Shown here piece after piece: positions 32,147 to 43,662 of a DNA stretch of 64,000 nucleotides. The notes under the pieces are model-generated. The model made no database searches and was not told the origin of the DNA. It was given only the letters and a program-made list of their open reading frames with translations. The translations under genes were made by a program, and so were the position numbers. Numbering within the stretch: the stretch's first letter is position 1; each line of letters starts with the position of its first letter. The stretch comes from Hippopus hippopus (taxonomy: Eukaryota > Mollusca > Bivalvia > Cardiida > Cardiidae): contig OX328110.1 in NCBI GenBank assembly GCA_946811185.2, positions 12,752,516 through 12,816,515 on the forward strand, written 5' to 3'.

Positions 32147-35100
32147 GGGAGCCCGACCGAAGACGACAGTTTCAAATCCAAACAGAAAGGTGAACCGTTC
32201 AAAACCTACGCCTGTTAAGTTTCTCAGAGTAGATAAACCAAAACACGAGTTTTCCTACTCAGAAAATATCTCATTTTTCTACGCTGATTCAGATAAAGAT
32301 GGAAATAAAGAGGGAATACAATTGCGAAAGGAAGAGCTAGAATACACTATGTTGAGCGAAACTTACGAGCACAAAAAACAAATATCTGGAGCAAAAAACT
32401 ATTCTACACAAGAAACGGTTTCTCAGCACAAAGACAATAGAGGACGAAACAATCAGCAAGACCGATTTACAAAACGTCGGAACAGACCCAAATCCGCATT
32501 AGACACACTTACTTACTTGAGTAAAAAGGAACCAGACGTGGTCGTTCCTGCACTGCTAGATGAAGAGAGTTTGTTGAAGGAATGGCTTAAAGAAAGCCAA
32601 AATCGACCTGACATTATGTCTCTCATACTTTCAGTCCTTGCAAAAGCATTTTCGTGTAGGTCCCTTTCCTATAAGACGGCTGAATTGTTCCAGCTTACAA
32701 GAGATTGTGATTTCTACAATACGCTTGCTCTACATCTAGTTGACCTAGAAATACAAGGAGATTTTGAGCGCTGTCATGAAAACGGTGTAACCACAACAAT
32801 AAATAACATTTTGACTGTGCTGTTGGAAATTACATCCAGAAACCCCTCATCGATGGTATCCTTTTCTAGAATACACCTTACTCTTGGACGGTTGATGGCG
32901 GGTATAGAGAAGGCCCAAGGATTCACGGATGACACTGTTTTGCTTCGATACAAAGAGTTGTCCGACAGAAAAGCAAGATATGCGAGTAAGCTAAAAGAAA
33001 GAAATACTGATCTCTACAACTCCCCACCAAATGATTTCAGAGAAATTGACATATTTCCTAGAAAAGTTGATATCCAGTGCAGTATAGAACCGTTTATTCG
33101 AAAAAACAAAACCAGGGGAGCTTATATTGACATTGACCATTACCTGGACGTACAGTTTCGGCTTTTACGAGAAGATTTCGTAGGTCCTCTACGGGATGGA
33201 ATAAATGAATATAAACAATCTATAAAACAAAACCAATGGCGGAGAAGGCAACAGCATAACCTAAGAATTTATACGAATGTAAGGATAATCTCTCCCGTGT
33301 GCCTACCGGAGGGTCTCTGTTTCAAATTACAGTTAGACACCACACGTTTTAGAGGAATAAATTGGCAAACCAGCAAACGATTGATATTTGGATCCTTGGT
33401 ATGTCTTACAACTGATGAATTTGAAACATTCTCCATTGCAACTGTTGCTGGTAGAGAAGAGTACGAGATAAAAGATGGTGTCATCACAATTCGTTTCGAG
33501 GGTTCTTGCACGCCAATGAACGCAGAAACTCTTTTTTCTACACGTTTTACGATGGCAGAGACGACTGCGTATTTTGAATCTTACCGTCATGTTCTTAATG
33601 GACTGCAAAATTTCACTGAAAATGACCTTCCGTTCCAAAAGTATCTCTTAAAGTGCGAGACAAAAGTGCAGCCGCCAGCCTACTTGAATGAAGGTACCGA
33701 ATATGACTTTGATCCTCTTCTCGACGATGCTATGAAAATTGGTGAAGCAAAGCCGGTTTCAAACAAATTTGACAGTCTAAAAGATACAATGGAACGGCAG
33801 AGCAAAGGTCTAACATCCGTCAACGTCCTTGACACTGACTCATGGCCACCACCTGATCGATTGAATCTAGATGAATCACAATACAGTGCTTTAAAGTCGG
33901 CATTAACGAAGGAATTTTCCCTGATACAGGGTCCACCGGGCACTGGAAAAACATTCATTGGTTTGAAAATTACAAAAGTTCTTCTTCGAAACAGACAATA
34001 TACGGTGCTTGCTTCTGGACCACCAAAGCCTATGCTAGTTGTATGCTACACAAACCACGCCCTCGATCAATTTCTAGAGGGGATAGCCAAATTTTACGGG
34101 GGAAAAATTCTTCGTGTTGGTGGCCGAAGCAAAAGTAACATTATTCAGGAATTAACATTGCAAAAAATGAAACAGGGCTTGAGCCTGCGACTTACACGTG
34201 AAACATTGTTGGAAGGAATGAATAGAGTGGCAAAGTCAATAAACAGAATCAATGCAAAAGTTGATGTTTACAGAAGTCACGTTCTTCGTTTAGAGCATCT
34301 TAAACCACATGTAAATCCTGAACTGTTACACAGTTTAAGATGTGGTAGGAGACTATGTGTTAATAGGAATGGCGAGCGACAAATTGATGTTTGGAAATGG
34401 TTGGAAATCCACCAGCTGCTTGACCGTTTTGAAAAGGGTCTTGGAGCTTTTCAAACAAGCACAAAAAGGCCTGACTTTGAATTGCCAGACATTATAACAA
34501 TGAGAAACAGTCGTAGACAGTACGATGAAGAGGCAGAGAAGTTTGAAGTAGAGAGACTAGAAGAGAAAGCTAAAACCATTCAGAATCTTCGTGAGACTGT
34601 AGTTGCGTTCTACTACGAGGAAAAACTTCCACCAAAGAATATGAGCCAAGAAGACTGGAAGATTTTAAGGGCAAGGAATATCCAAACGAATAGAATCATT
34701 AAAGCACACATTTGCCAGGAAGATGTAATGAAAGACGACGAAGAGTTGCTTGTTGGAAACCCTTGGAATATATCGCTAGAAAACAAATGGAGACTATACC
34801 GGCTTTGGGTCAAGAGGGCTTGTGAAGCTGAGTACATGAAAATTTCAGACTTAGAAAATAAGTACAAGGACATTGCTGGACAATACAAAGAAGAGCAGCT
34901 TCAACAAGATGGTGTTGCTATGAGAAATGCCGATGTTATTGGAATGACAACTACTTGTGCAGCAAGATACCTTCCTCTCCTACAAGATATTGGGCCAAAT
35001 ATAGTAATAGTGGAGGAAGCTGCAGAAGTTCTGGAAGCTCACGTAGTAACTACTCTGAGTAAAGGATGTCAGCATCTAATATTGATTGGTGACCATAAAC

Positions 35101-37581
35101 AGTTAAGGCCCAGTCCATCTGTATATGCACTGGCAACAAAATTCAATATGAACGTCTCCCTATTCGAGAGAATGATTTTGAATGGAGTGCATTTTGACTC
35201 GCTGGAACTTCAACATCGCATGAGACCTGAGATATCGATTTTGATGCGACACATCTATAATAACCTAAAGGATCATGATGATGTAAAAGAGGCTCAAAAT
35301 ATTCTTGGGGTTTCAAAAAATATGTTCCTGATAAACCACAAACATATTGAGGAAACTGATCAAGACGGAACAAGCTATTCTAACAGATTTGAAGCACAAT
35401 ATGCTGCTGCTTTGTGTAAGTATCTTCTCCAACAAGGTTACAACCCTCAAAATATCACTGTGCTAGCAACTTATACAAGTCAACTTTTTCTTCTCAAGCA
35501 AGAGATGCCAAGGGATGTTTTCGGCGATGTAGTAATCACTGTTGTTGATAATTATCAAGGAGAAGAGAATGACATCGTGATACTTTCATTGGTTAGATCC
35601 AACGTTCATGGCGTTGTCGGCTTTCTCAAAACAGAAAACAGAATATGTGTTGCACTATCAAGGGCTAAAAAGGGTTTCTACATCATTGGTAATTTTGACT
35701 TGCTGTCTTCAAATTCTGAATTGTGGAGGAAAATTGTAGATGATATGCAGAAAGCAGAACAAATCGGGGATGCACTTCCCTTGTATTGTCAGAATCATCC
35801 TGATATTGAACCCTTGATTGCAAAAACACCCAAAGATTTTGGAAAAGCCCCGGAGGGTGGTTGTAAAAAGATATGTAGGACACGACTTTCTTGTGGCCAC
35901 AGTTGCAAAATGTTTTGCCATCCAGTAGACATGAAGCACGAACACTACAAATGTTCAGAAAATTGTACAAAATCATGCGAAAGGGCTCATCCGTGTAGAA
36001 AGAGATGTCACGAAAACTGTGGAAAGTGCCCTGTCATTGTGCAAAAGAGACTCATGAAGTGTGGCCATACTGCATCAATGGCATGTGGGTTTGATGAAAA
36101 TCTTTTCCACTGTAAAGAACCTTGCACTTATACTTTACCTTGTGGACATACATGCCAGAATGATTGCGGGTCAAGTCATACACAGAGTTGTAGGGTAAAA
36201 ATCAGTAAAACATTTCTATGTGGGCACACAACCGTCGTCAAATGTGGTTCGTCAGACTTTGCTAAATGCGGAAAGAAATGTCCTGCAATACTTAAGTGCG
36301 GCCATGCTTGCTCTGGTACGTGCAGTGACTGCTATATGGGTCGTTTTCATCAGTCGTGCAAGAAAATATGTGGTCGCATATTGGTATGTGGTCATGAATG
36401 CCAAGAAAGCTGTAACTTGTGCCTTCCCTGCACAAGAAAATGTGAAAACAGATGCATTCATAGTCATTGCGATAAACTTTGTGGAGAGCCCTGCACTCCC
36501 TGTATGGAAAAGTGTGCGTGGCAGTGTCCACATAAAAGGTGTACAAGACCATGCAGCGAACCATGCAATAGGGGACCATGCAACAAGTGGTGTCACAAAA
36601 AATTACCCTGCAAGCATTTTTGCATCGGTCTGTGCGGAGAACCTTGTCCTTGGCATTGTAGAATTTGCAACAAAGAGGAAGTCACAACAATTTTGTTCGG
36701 AAATGAAGATAATCCGAAAGCTCGATTCATTATCCTGCAAGATTGTTGCCATATCATAGAGTCAAGAGCCCTCGATAAGTACATGAAAACGGTCGCTGGT
36801 GAAGGTGACACTCTCGTGCAACTGAAGGGGTGTCCTATTTGCAAAACTCCGATACGAAAAAGTCATCGGTATGGAAATATGATTAACAAAACTTTAGCTG
36901 ATATAGAAGCCGTTAAAAAGACAATGATTGGAAGAGACGAGGAAAATGCGAGACTACTGAGAAGTTTCGAAACAAGATCGAGGTTGAGCAGTCATAGAGT
37001 AAGCTTCCTGAGGGAATTGCGAGAACCAAAAACTGCTTATCAAACAAATTTGACAGAGCTCAAAAATCACACAATTTTGTCGGAACAGCTCCTGGTTTCT
37101 TTTGATAACAAGTTCACTTTGTTAAAAGCTTTAGAAGCGAGAAAATGCAAATTCTCTACACGTGAAATAAGGACCAACAAATTCATTGATTCAGGCGATG
37201 GGGAGTTCCCGTACAGATATGAGGATGATAAGGCTGTACTAGAAGCGATAAAAAAAAGGCTTACCCAGAGATTCACTATTTTAACAGAACAGGAGATTGC
37301 CGAGATCAAAAACGAGCTAGAGAGATGTGACCTAATATATAAAATATGTGATCTACTAAGAAAAATTCCTGAAGTTAAACTTGTGGAGGCAAAAGAAGAC
37401 CTGGCTCTGTTACTTAAGAGATCTAGAAATATTAGTGTTACTGAAGATGGCAAGGAAATTGATGAGGCTATCGAAAGACTACAAAAGTTGACAAGTGGAA
37501 TTAATGTCACTGAAGAAGAGAAACAAATGATTCTGAAGACTGTTGGTCTCAAAAAGGGCCATTGGTATAAATGCCCAAATG
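32147..37581 (+). CDS. ZNFX1: ZNFX1: NFX1-type zinc-finger UPF1-like RNA helicase, main exon
   Basis: This giant exon follows acceptor tttaatgtag and ends at donor AATG|gtaagt. Residue numbers use the three-exon model. An N-terminal helical region (about 100-560) precedes an SF1 helicase core: Walker A GPPGTGKT at 616-623, CYTNHALDQF, Walker B-type VEEAAE at 976-981, LIGDHKQLRPSPS, VDNYQGEEND near 1154 and CVALSRAKKGFYIIGN near 1190. A cysteine-rich array of NF-X1 fingers (about 1270-1527, many CGH and CxxxC units) and a CPICKTPI motif near 1582 follow. The C-terminus is helical and ends at GHWYKCPNG, half of an RZ finger finished by the next exon. Known family members bind RNA, act in antiviral sensing in vertebrates and in small-RNA inheritance in nematodes. 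Translation past the donor stops after 10 residues and is an intron read-through. Confidence 0.93.
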
Positions 37582-37819
37582 GTAAGTGTCAATTTTGTCA
37601 CTATCGTCAGTAGTTCGGTATGAAGTTACAAACGTATAAGAATTATACGTTTGCTGCGGTAATTCCAATTACTGTTATTCCGATGCGGATTGGGACGTAA
37701 AAGTTGTTCCAGTTATCAATGTATTTTCATTTTCCAAGAATAATTCTTCACTTAATTGTATTTAACATAAGAAACACCATATTAATTCATTGGGCGAAGC
37801 AGTTGCCCAGCGGAAATAT

Positions 37820-38062
37820 GAGCCATGCTCTGTCAAAAGGGGTTTAATGCATCTGCAAAGACCCATGTCAGCCTAAGCAGTCCTCGCAGGCTGACCTACA
37901 TGTATGTCGAAACTTTTTGTTGTTTGTAAATTTTCTGCTTGTCAAAGGGCTGTTCTACTTCCAGAACCAATTGAACTTTAACTAAATGGATTTCATGGTT
38001 TTATAATTATGCAATGGCTTGAATGACTTCTTTAAAATAATGCATCTCGGAGGTGTATTAAA
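37820..38062. mobile_element. Foldback MITE, family C, right end lost
   Basis: It begins GAGCCATGCTCTGTC and keeps the CATGTCAGCCTAAGC hairpin. It breaks off near 38062, just before the large hairpin at 38068. It lies in ZNFX1 intron 2. Confidence 0.65.
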
Positions 38063-38067
38063 TAGAG

Positions 38068-38226
38068 TTTATTTTATCAGCTTGTGGTTAATATTGGGAA
38101 ATATTTGCCGAAAAAGGGAAAGGTATGCGAAAGTAACGAGTGCCGTAAGGCACGAGTTATTTTCGCGGACCTTTCCCTTTTGAAGCAAATATTTCCCCAT
38201 ATTAACCACAAGCTGATAAAATAAAT
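38068..38226. repeat. Large hairpin with about 75-bp arms
   Basis: TTTATTTTATCAGCTTGTGG and GTTAATATTGGGAAATATTTG pair with CAAATATTTCCCCATATTAAC and CCACAAGCTGATAAAATAAA. Inner arms AAAGGGAAAGGT and ACCTTTCCCTTT close on a GTGCC-GTAAGG-CAC loop. It is a MITE-like foldback in ZNFX1 intron 2. No clear target duplication was seen. Confidence 0.8.
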
Positions 38227-38611
38227 TATATATTATATTTCCTCTGATTATTTTGTCAACGAATGCCACTTTTAAAACTTAAAAACTTAAAAAACTTAAA
38301 AAAGTAGTTCCAGATTTTCGGCAGGAGGAATATATTCACTGTGACGGGGAAATAATTCCCCCCAGCTTAAATTACGACATTTCTTTACCCATAACATTTC
38401 TAAAAATAGACACATGAAATATAATATACTCTTTTTGCCAAAGCATGGCCCATACATTTTCATGGAAAAATAGTTAGCAGTAATTCTCAGCGCTCGTATG
38501 AGCGACTAGAACTGTTACTACACATTTTCCACCTGCTCGACCACCTCCTGCTTATTTAATCGAATTATGACGATACTTTTAAAAAACAATTGCAGAAGCG
38601 CTAACCCGGGT

Positions 38612-39002
38612 CCCGTCACACCAAACTAGATCTTAGAACGTCTTAACAAAACCGTAAAACGGTTTGCGGTCGGGGTAGAACGTGTAATTTCGGACGGTTT
38701 GCAAACAAACTCATACTGCCAATTGATGCCCGACTGCACCACGTGGTAATACGTCCCTAACTGGATCGAACTACGGCAGTTCCGTTTGTAGTATGTCCAT
38801 CTCGTTTTAAGTACGTTGTCACTCCGTCTAATTACGGGACGGGATGGACGGCAAAAAATTTCGAGCAGGCGCAAAGTTCTGGAGCACCATTCCTGTCCTA
38901 GCCCGTCCATGAAGTTCGTAAACAGATCGTAAAAGGTTGCTACTACGTCCACTCCGTTCGAACACAGTTTGAACGTAGTGAGAACGAGTTGGGTGTGACG
39001 GG
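38612..39002. mobile_element. Element with CCCGTCACACC termini
   Basis: The left end CCCGTCACACCAAACT pairs with AGTTGGGTGTGACGGG at the right. Both ends are followed inward by GAACG-rich sequence. A 108-residue reverse-strand frame inside has no recognisable domain. It is probably a 391-bp non-autonomous TIR element. Confidence 0.5.
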
Positions 39003-39557
39003 TGTATTAGATGCGTTTACTAGTAAAATTATTACATAAGAGATACTTGTATTTAACGCCATGATTATCTAATAGTGCTGTATTCTCAAACTTGCACCCT
39101 ATCTTGCCAAACACCGGTCTATCTTTCGAGTAACCGTGTTTTGTTACAAGCACTTTCCATCTTGTTCATTTTTCTTCAAACTGTACAACAGACATCTTTT
39201 CTTGATAAGTATAGTTTTAACTTCTACATTTCCCGTGTTATCTTGACTGATTAAAACGTAATTTTAGCAGATATTATATTAAATAGAACAAACTTGTATG
39301 TCTACATACTATATATGGTGTCAATATTATGTCGTGTGTATATATTCTCTTGTCACAAAACTTCAATATATTAAAATAATGTTTTCTTTTAACATAATTG
39401 CATTATCCTGTTCTATAATTACAGCGAATGTTGGCAAGATAGGAGTAGGTTTTGACACAATATAATAGCATGTACACATGTTTTTTTAACACCATAATTA
39501 TCGCCAGACAAGTGCACGGTATAGAGGTTAACTCTATGCTTTATCAGTAAAAAACGA
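39003..39557. other. Unassigned part of ZNFX1 intron 2
   Basis: AT-rich with no recognised feature. Confidence 0.4.
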
Positions 39558-39655
39558 CCAGGGTCTGTACTCACCAACTATTCTATAGAACGTTCCTAGT
39601 CTTTTTCTTCAAGATTTCCAAACTTCAAAGTAACACATCCTCCGACTGCCTAAAT
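39558..39655. mobile_element. Family E, left half
   Basis: CCAGGGTCTGTACTCACCAA and AAACTTCAAAGTAACACATC remain. The second arm is missing. Confidence 0.55.
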
Positions 39656-39861
39656 CAAAATTCATTAGCAAATCAAATTTGAGATTCAAGATTTTATTCA
39701 ATACTTATGCATACACATGCATTTCGAACCATACACATTTATATTTCAAAATCTACGAGGTCGTTTCAAAAAAATGAGTATAAGTAACCAAATGCCATAA
39801 TAAGTCTTGAGAAAGAAAATAGGAAAGAAAGCAGGAAAATTGGATAATGAGCACGGACAGT

Positions 39862-40215
39862 TTAAAGGCACAGTAAAGGCCAAAATATCAAAGCAGGTGG
39901 CATAATACAATTAAATTCAAATCATACCATTTAAAAGTATGGAAAATATTGTGGAGATGACAGTCTGTTATCGTGTGGTCGGGCCATATGCTTGTCGCTG
40001 GCAGAAAAAAAGATTTTTAAAATCAGGCAAAAAGTAAACAAAAGACACAGCTATGTGGCAGGTTTTAAAATTAATTTCTCTGTCAGCGACTAACACTTGG
40101 ACCAATCGTACAATGACAGATTGTCATCTTCACAATAATTTCCATACTTTTAAATGGTAGGGTTTAAGTTCAAATGCATTTAAACACGCGCTTTGTTTAC
40201 ATTTGGCCTTGATTG
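39862..40215. mobile_element. Foldback element, family F
   Basis: Inverted blocks are CATACCATTTAAAAGTATGG / CCATACTTTTAAATGG and GATGACAGTCTG / CAGATTGTCATC. The middle holds GCTGGCAGAAAAAAAG and CTGTCAGCGACTAAC. Related copies lie at 53984 and 60684. It is in ZNFX1 intron 2. Confidence 0.7.
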
Positions 40216-40378
40216 TTTCTTTAATTATTCAGTTACTATCTAGTATCGTAGACGTTTTCATTGCAGCTGGCAATCGTTAGACTTGCTTCCACATTGATCA
40301 TACGATCAATTACAGAAGCAGCTCCATCGACTAGCCATATTACTATATAGTGTGGACAATTTCGGGTTAAACACAGAA

Positions 40379-40592
40379 CTCCTTACCAAACAATCCAGTG
40401 TTCTAACGACCCTGTAGAAGCAGACTTTAGAAACCATTGTTGGAATGGTAGAAAACACCGGTGACAAGCATTCTCTCCCCTTCCGACAATGCCCTCCGCT
40501 CTTTCGGAGACAAGACTCATAGCCGAAGAAAATTTGTCTTCTTTAACTGAATTGTATTTGGACGATAACAGAATTTTGTTGGATGGCAAAGA
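40379..40592 (-). mobile_element. MITE, family A, diverged
   Basis: It starts CTCCTTACCAAACAATCC and keeps TTCTAACGACCCTG. The centre has decayed to GGTAGAAAACACCGG / CAAGCATTCTCTCC. Confidence 0.65.
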
Positions 40593-40702
40593 GTTGACTT
40601 GATCGTAAAACTACAGAACACATAGAAGACAAAGGTCTAAGATAGTGAAGCGTTAAAGCTAAGTTATTTCACATATAATACATACAGGCTATATAGATGA
40701 AC

Positions 40703-40800
40703 AAAGTTCAGTCAAAAGTTGTGTTACTTTCAAACTGAGAAAATTCTTGAGAATTAGACAAAGAATATTCTTAAGAATGGTTGGTGACTACGGATCCAGG
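40703..40800. mobile_element. Family E, right half
   Basis: AAAGTTGTGTTACTTTC and CTTAAGAATGGTTGGTGAC remain. It ends 2 bp before the TTAA of a family-B copy. Confidence 0.6.
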
Positions 40801-40805
40801 TTTAA

Positions 40806-41002
40806 CCCTTAAAGACCTGGAACCGAGTTTAGTTGTTTTTGCGGAGAGTGTTGATCAAGGTCAGACTGTACATGACGTGCAGCCTGATCTTAGATCTACA
40901 CTGTCCGGTATTAAGTTACATATTTTTTGGGAAACAATCTTGAAATATTATGGGCTATTTTTCCTAATTAAAAAGGTTCAATGATTATTCAGTGCTATAA
41001 GG
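40806..41002. mobile_element. TTAA-flanked MITE, family B
   Basis: TTAA then CCCTTAAAGACCTGG, the core GATCAAGGTCAGACTG / GCAGCCTGATCTTAGATC, and an end CTATAAGG before TTTA. It lies in ZNFX1 intron 2. Confidence 0.7.
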
Positions 41003-41089
41003 TTTAATGCATTATTTATTATATAAAATGATAAACCCATGAGCCGATAGTATATGAAATAAATATTGTAGTATGGAAGTGAACGACAT

Positions 41090-41285
41090 TGGTTGATTGA
41101 TTGATTGTTGTTTTACGCTGCTTTCAACATTATTTCAGTCATATTACGGCGACAGCTCACATATTTCACCAGTATTAGGCAAGGGCTCTGAAGTATCTTG
41201 CCCAAGGAAACTCCAGCGAAAAACCCGGCGGATCAGGTGGGGCTCGAACCAGGGGTCTCCAGGTTACCGCTGAGCAAAGCATGAC
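41090..41285 (-). mobile_element. SINE H2 in ZNFX1 intron 2
   Basis: The forward text starts with a (TTGA)n tail, then GCTTTCAACATTATTTCAGT and ACGGCGACAGCTCAC. It ends in a tRNA-like box B (reverse CCCTGGTTCGAGCCCC). It lies 150 bp before the last exon. Confidence 0.75.
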
Positions 41286-41435
41286 TTCATGCATATGTAG
41301 GCTCATAATAAGTTCAGATGACAAATCGACGTATGGACAAGGATGAGGTTGATATCAACCGGTTAAATCCACTTATACATCGTAAAACAGTTATTCCGAA
41401 GAAATACATATCATACTACTTTATTGATTCAATAG

Positions 41436-41635
41436 GTCACGTGTATGTGATTGGAGATTGTGGTGGAGCAAACCAGGAAGGCGTATGCCCGGAATGTAAA
41501 GCAAAGATCGGTGGGAAATGCCATAAACTAGCTGAAGGGAATGCTGTTGAAACAGAAATGGACGGTGCAAAGTTTGGAGCCTACTCTGAAGAGGCCAATA
41601 ATATGGCTAACTTTCTAATGGAGTTTGACGATTGA
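41436..41635 (+). CDS. ZNFX1: ZNFX1, last coding exon (completes RZ zinc finger)
   Basis: The exon follows acceptor gattcaatag. Its GT joins the G left by 37581 to make Gly, then HVYVIGDCGG, CPECKAKIGG, a helical tail and TGA at 41633. Together with GHWYKCPNG this forms one RZ-type zinc finger with its Cys/His ligands (C..H..C..C) split by the intron. The family ends with this domain. The model totals 1898 residues, near the roughly 1900 expected for ZNFX1. The 3854-bp intron carries families A, B, C, E, F and SINE H2. The longer open frame starting at 41318 runs through intron and SINE sequence and is not coding. Confidence 0.88.
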
Positions 41636-42079
41636 TTAAGAAATATATCATTTGTGATATATTTATTGACAAAGACTCGACATTGACACAAACTCTTACT
41701 AGGATCTGCATACTTATCTAATTTAGATATAGGATTGATTATGAAACGTAATACATGTACTGTTATACATATGTTGACTGGTGCGCTTGTCTCTGCTGAT
41801 ATTGTTATATGGTCGGACAGCATTAGAACGACACTTATTAGACATAAAATTGCATTTGTCGACTTTTTTTTTTTTAACCGCATGAATTCATCATTTTGAA
41901 TGTACAAAAGTGAAGACTCTCCAGACGAAGATATTTTTGGCACAATGTTTCTATCAGGAAAATACATGACATTTCATAATTAGTTTGTCTAAATATTCAT
42001 TACAACGAATGTTTTTCTGGCTTAACATACTCGGTAAAAGATTTAACGTTTTGAAGAGTTAAGCCGTACATTAATCTTT

Positions 42080-42083
<4 letters not shown>
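41636..42083 (+). other. ZNFX1 3' flank
   Basis: No coding signal. A perfect AATAAA occurs at about 42163, beyond a CA repeat, but nothing fixes the true polyadenylation site. Confidence 0.35.
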
Positions 42084-42138
<55 letters not shown>

Positions 42139-42139
42139 C
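42084..42139. repeat. (CA)n(TA)n microsatellite
   Basis: About 19 CA repeats are followed by about 7 TA repeats. Confidence 0.9.
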
Positions 42140-42509
42140 ACTCAAAAGCATTACACATGCGAATAAACTGGAAGATGCAGAGATTGGGGCAAACTTCGAA
42201 GAGGGAATCATAGAGCCAACTTTCCAATAGCAGTAGACCATTAACAAAAATTGTGAAATATGTACTGTGATCTATTCTAACTCGTGCAGTCAGTTTTATT
42301 TGAAATAGTGTACGTTGATATGATAGATTATATACAGTATTAGATACATGTTTTAAGTAAATCGAAGGTTATACAATTGACCATAACGGTGCAAAGGTCG
42401 AGTGAACTCCAAAGAGACAAGAAAAAAGCTAATTGTACTGTTGTTTTATTAATATTACAAATATTATGTTATAGTGACTTTCATGGTGCTTGTATTTCAT
42501 TCGAGCAGC

Positions 42510-42566
42510 CCAAGAAAATTTGATATCGCGTGAGACCGAAGGTTGAGCGAGATGTCAAAATTTTCT
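42510..42566. repeat. Hairpin with AAAATTT arms
   Basis: AAGAAAATTTGATATCGC pairs with GCGAGATGTCAAAATTTTC across a GTGAGACCGAAGGTTGA loop. A 78-residue frame overlaps it but has no domain. Confidence 0.5.
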
Positions 42567-42840
42567 TGCACGGCGAGAAACAAATACTAGCGCTAGGAAA
42601 GTTACTACAACATAATATTCCTTTTATATATTATATACCAACGCCTTTCTACGACAAAATATTGCAAATTATTGACATTTTAGTTGAAAACGGTAAACAA
42701 AATAAAACAAATAATGGTGTAAAAGCCAATAACTTCATTTTAATGAATGGCGGGTGTTTTGACTAATCAAATTGCAAATAAATACATATATATTTCGCGC
42801 GTGAGTTACGTCATAATTAAATCGTCATATCATATTTCAC

Positions 42841-43262
42841 TCGTCACAACTCGGCCGATTCCGTACGTACATCTAACCTCGTCTGTATAATGGTCTTTTC
42901 CATTTGAACTGCCAATCAAGTGAACTTATACATGGCGGCGCTACTGTCAGTCGTTTAGCAACGACATAAACAACCTCGATGAAGTTATTCAAATCTATCT
43001 GTCTGTCGGTGAAAACTTAATTGCAATTGATAAACCACGTTATAAAATGTGTGTACGAACTGTTTGTGAACTGAAATTATAGTTAGAAAGATTTCGATAG
43101 AAAATTAAGACTCAAGTTTCTTTTTTACGAGGAGCCTAACAATTTTCAGAACGGTAAACCGGCGTATTTCCGGCGATGAAATGTGCCGTGTAGGTGCATA
43201 TCAAGCTACCAGATACAGCCGAGGGACTTGATGACTGCCATCACCCGAGGTATGCCAAATGA
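42841..43262 (+). repeat. Second copy of ZNFX1 upstream region
   Basis: It matches 28783-29188 in order and orientation: CGTCACAACTCG, ACATGGCGGCG at 42940, AGAACGGTAAA, TGTAGGTGCATATCAAGC, CAGCCGAGGGACTTGAT and ACCCGAGGTATGCC. It is followed not by a ZNFX1 body but, after about 190 bp and a family-B insertion, by a fragment of the last exon. Confidence 0.65.
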
Positions 43263-43454
43263 CCATATTTAAAACCGTATTTCACAGTGTGTAGATACGG
43301 ACTTTTTGTTCTGTCGTGTGTGATATTATATCCGCGTGCGATGCATGTATTTGAGCCGGAAATTTCTGAACTTTGATAAACATATATATACATGTAAGAC
43401 GGTGATTTAGTATACGGTGGGGAGAAAGTTTTTTAAAAAATAGGTAGTGATTAA

Positions 43455-43656
43455 CCCTTAGGCTGCTAAGCTCGACCTGAGAAACGTTCGCGGACATTAT
43501 AGATCAAGATCAGACTACACAGAACGTGCAGTCTGATCTTGGATCTTCTCTGTCCGATAAGGAGATATTTTCCCAAAAATTAACTTTGAAATAACAAATT
43601 TTAGGTTTTCATTGTCGACTTGAAAGTTTCATTTCACTTATTTAGCAGTTTAAGGG
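43455..43656. mobile_element. TTAA-flanked MITE, family B, best copy
   Basis: TTAA then CCCTTAGGCTGCTAAGCTCG, core GATCAAGATCAGACTACAC / CGTGCAGTCTGATCTTGGATC, and an end AGTTTAAGGG before TTTA. It separates the duplicated ZNFX1 promoter-like block from the exon scrap. Confidence 0.8.
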
Positions 43657-43662
43657 TTTATA

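Noticed and set aside
32190..32192. GTG at 32190 as the ZNFX1 start codon
   Set aside because: The frame stays open upstream to an acceptor at 32145. Eukaryotic nuclear genes rarely start at GTG, and an in-phase ATG exon exists upstream.
36220..36759. 179-residue ORF overlapping ZNFX1 zinc fingers
   Set aside because: It is an out-of-frame shadow of the NF-X1 finger array, kept open by the TGT/TGC-rich sequence.
41318..41435. Start of a separate 105-residue gene at 41318
   Set aside because: This part is intron sequence beside a SINE. The conserved residues begin only after the acceptor at 41435 and complete ZNFX1.
42530..42766. 78-residue ORF downstream of ZNFX1
   Set aside because: It begins inside a hairpin repeat, is AT-rich in composition and matches no family I recognise.
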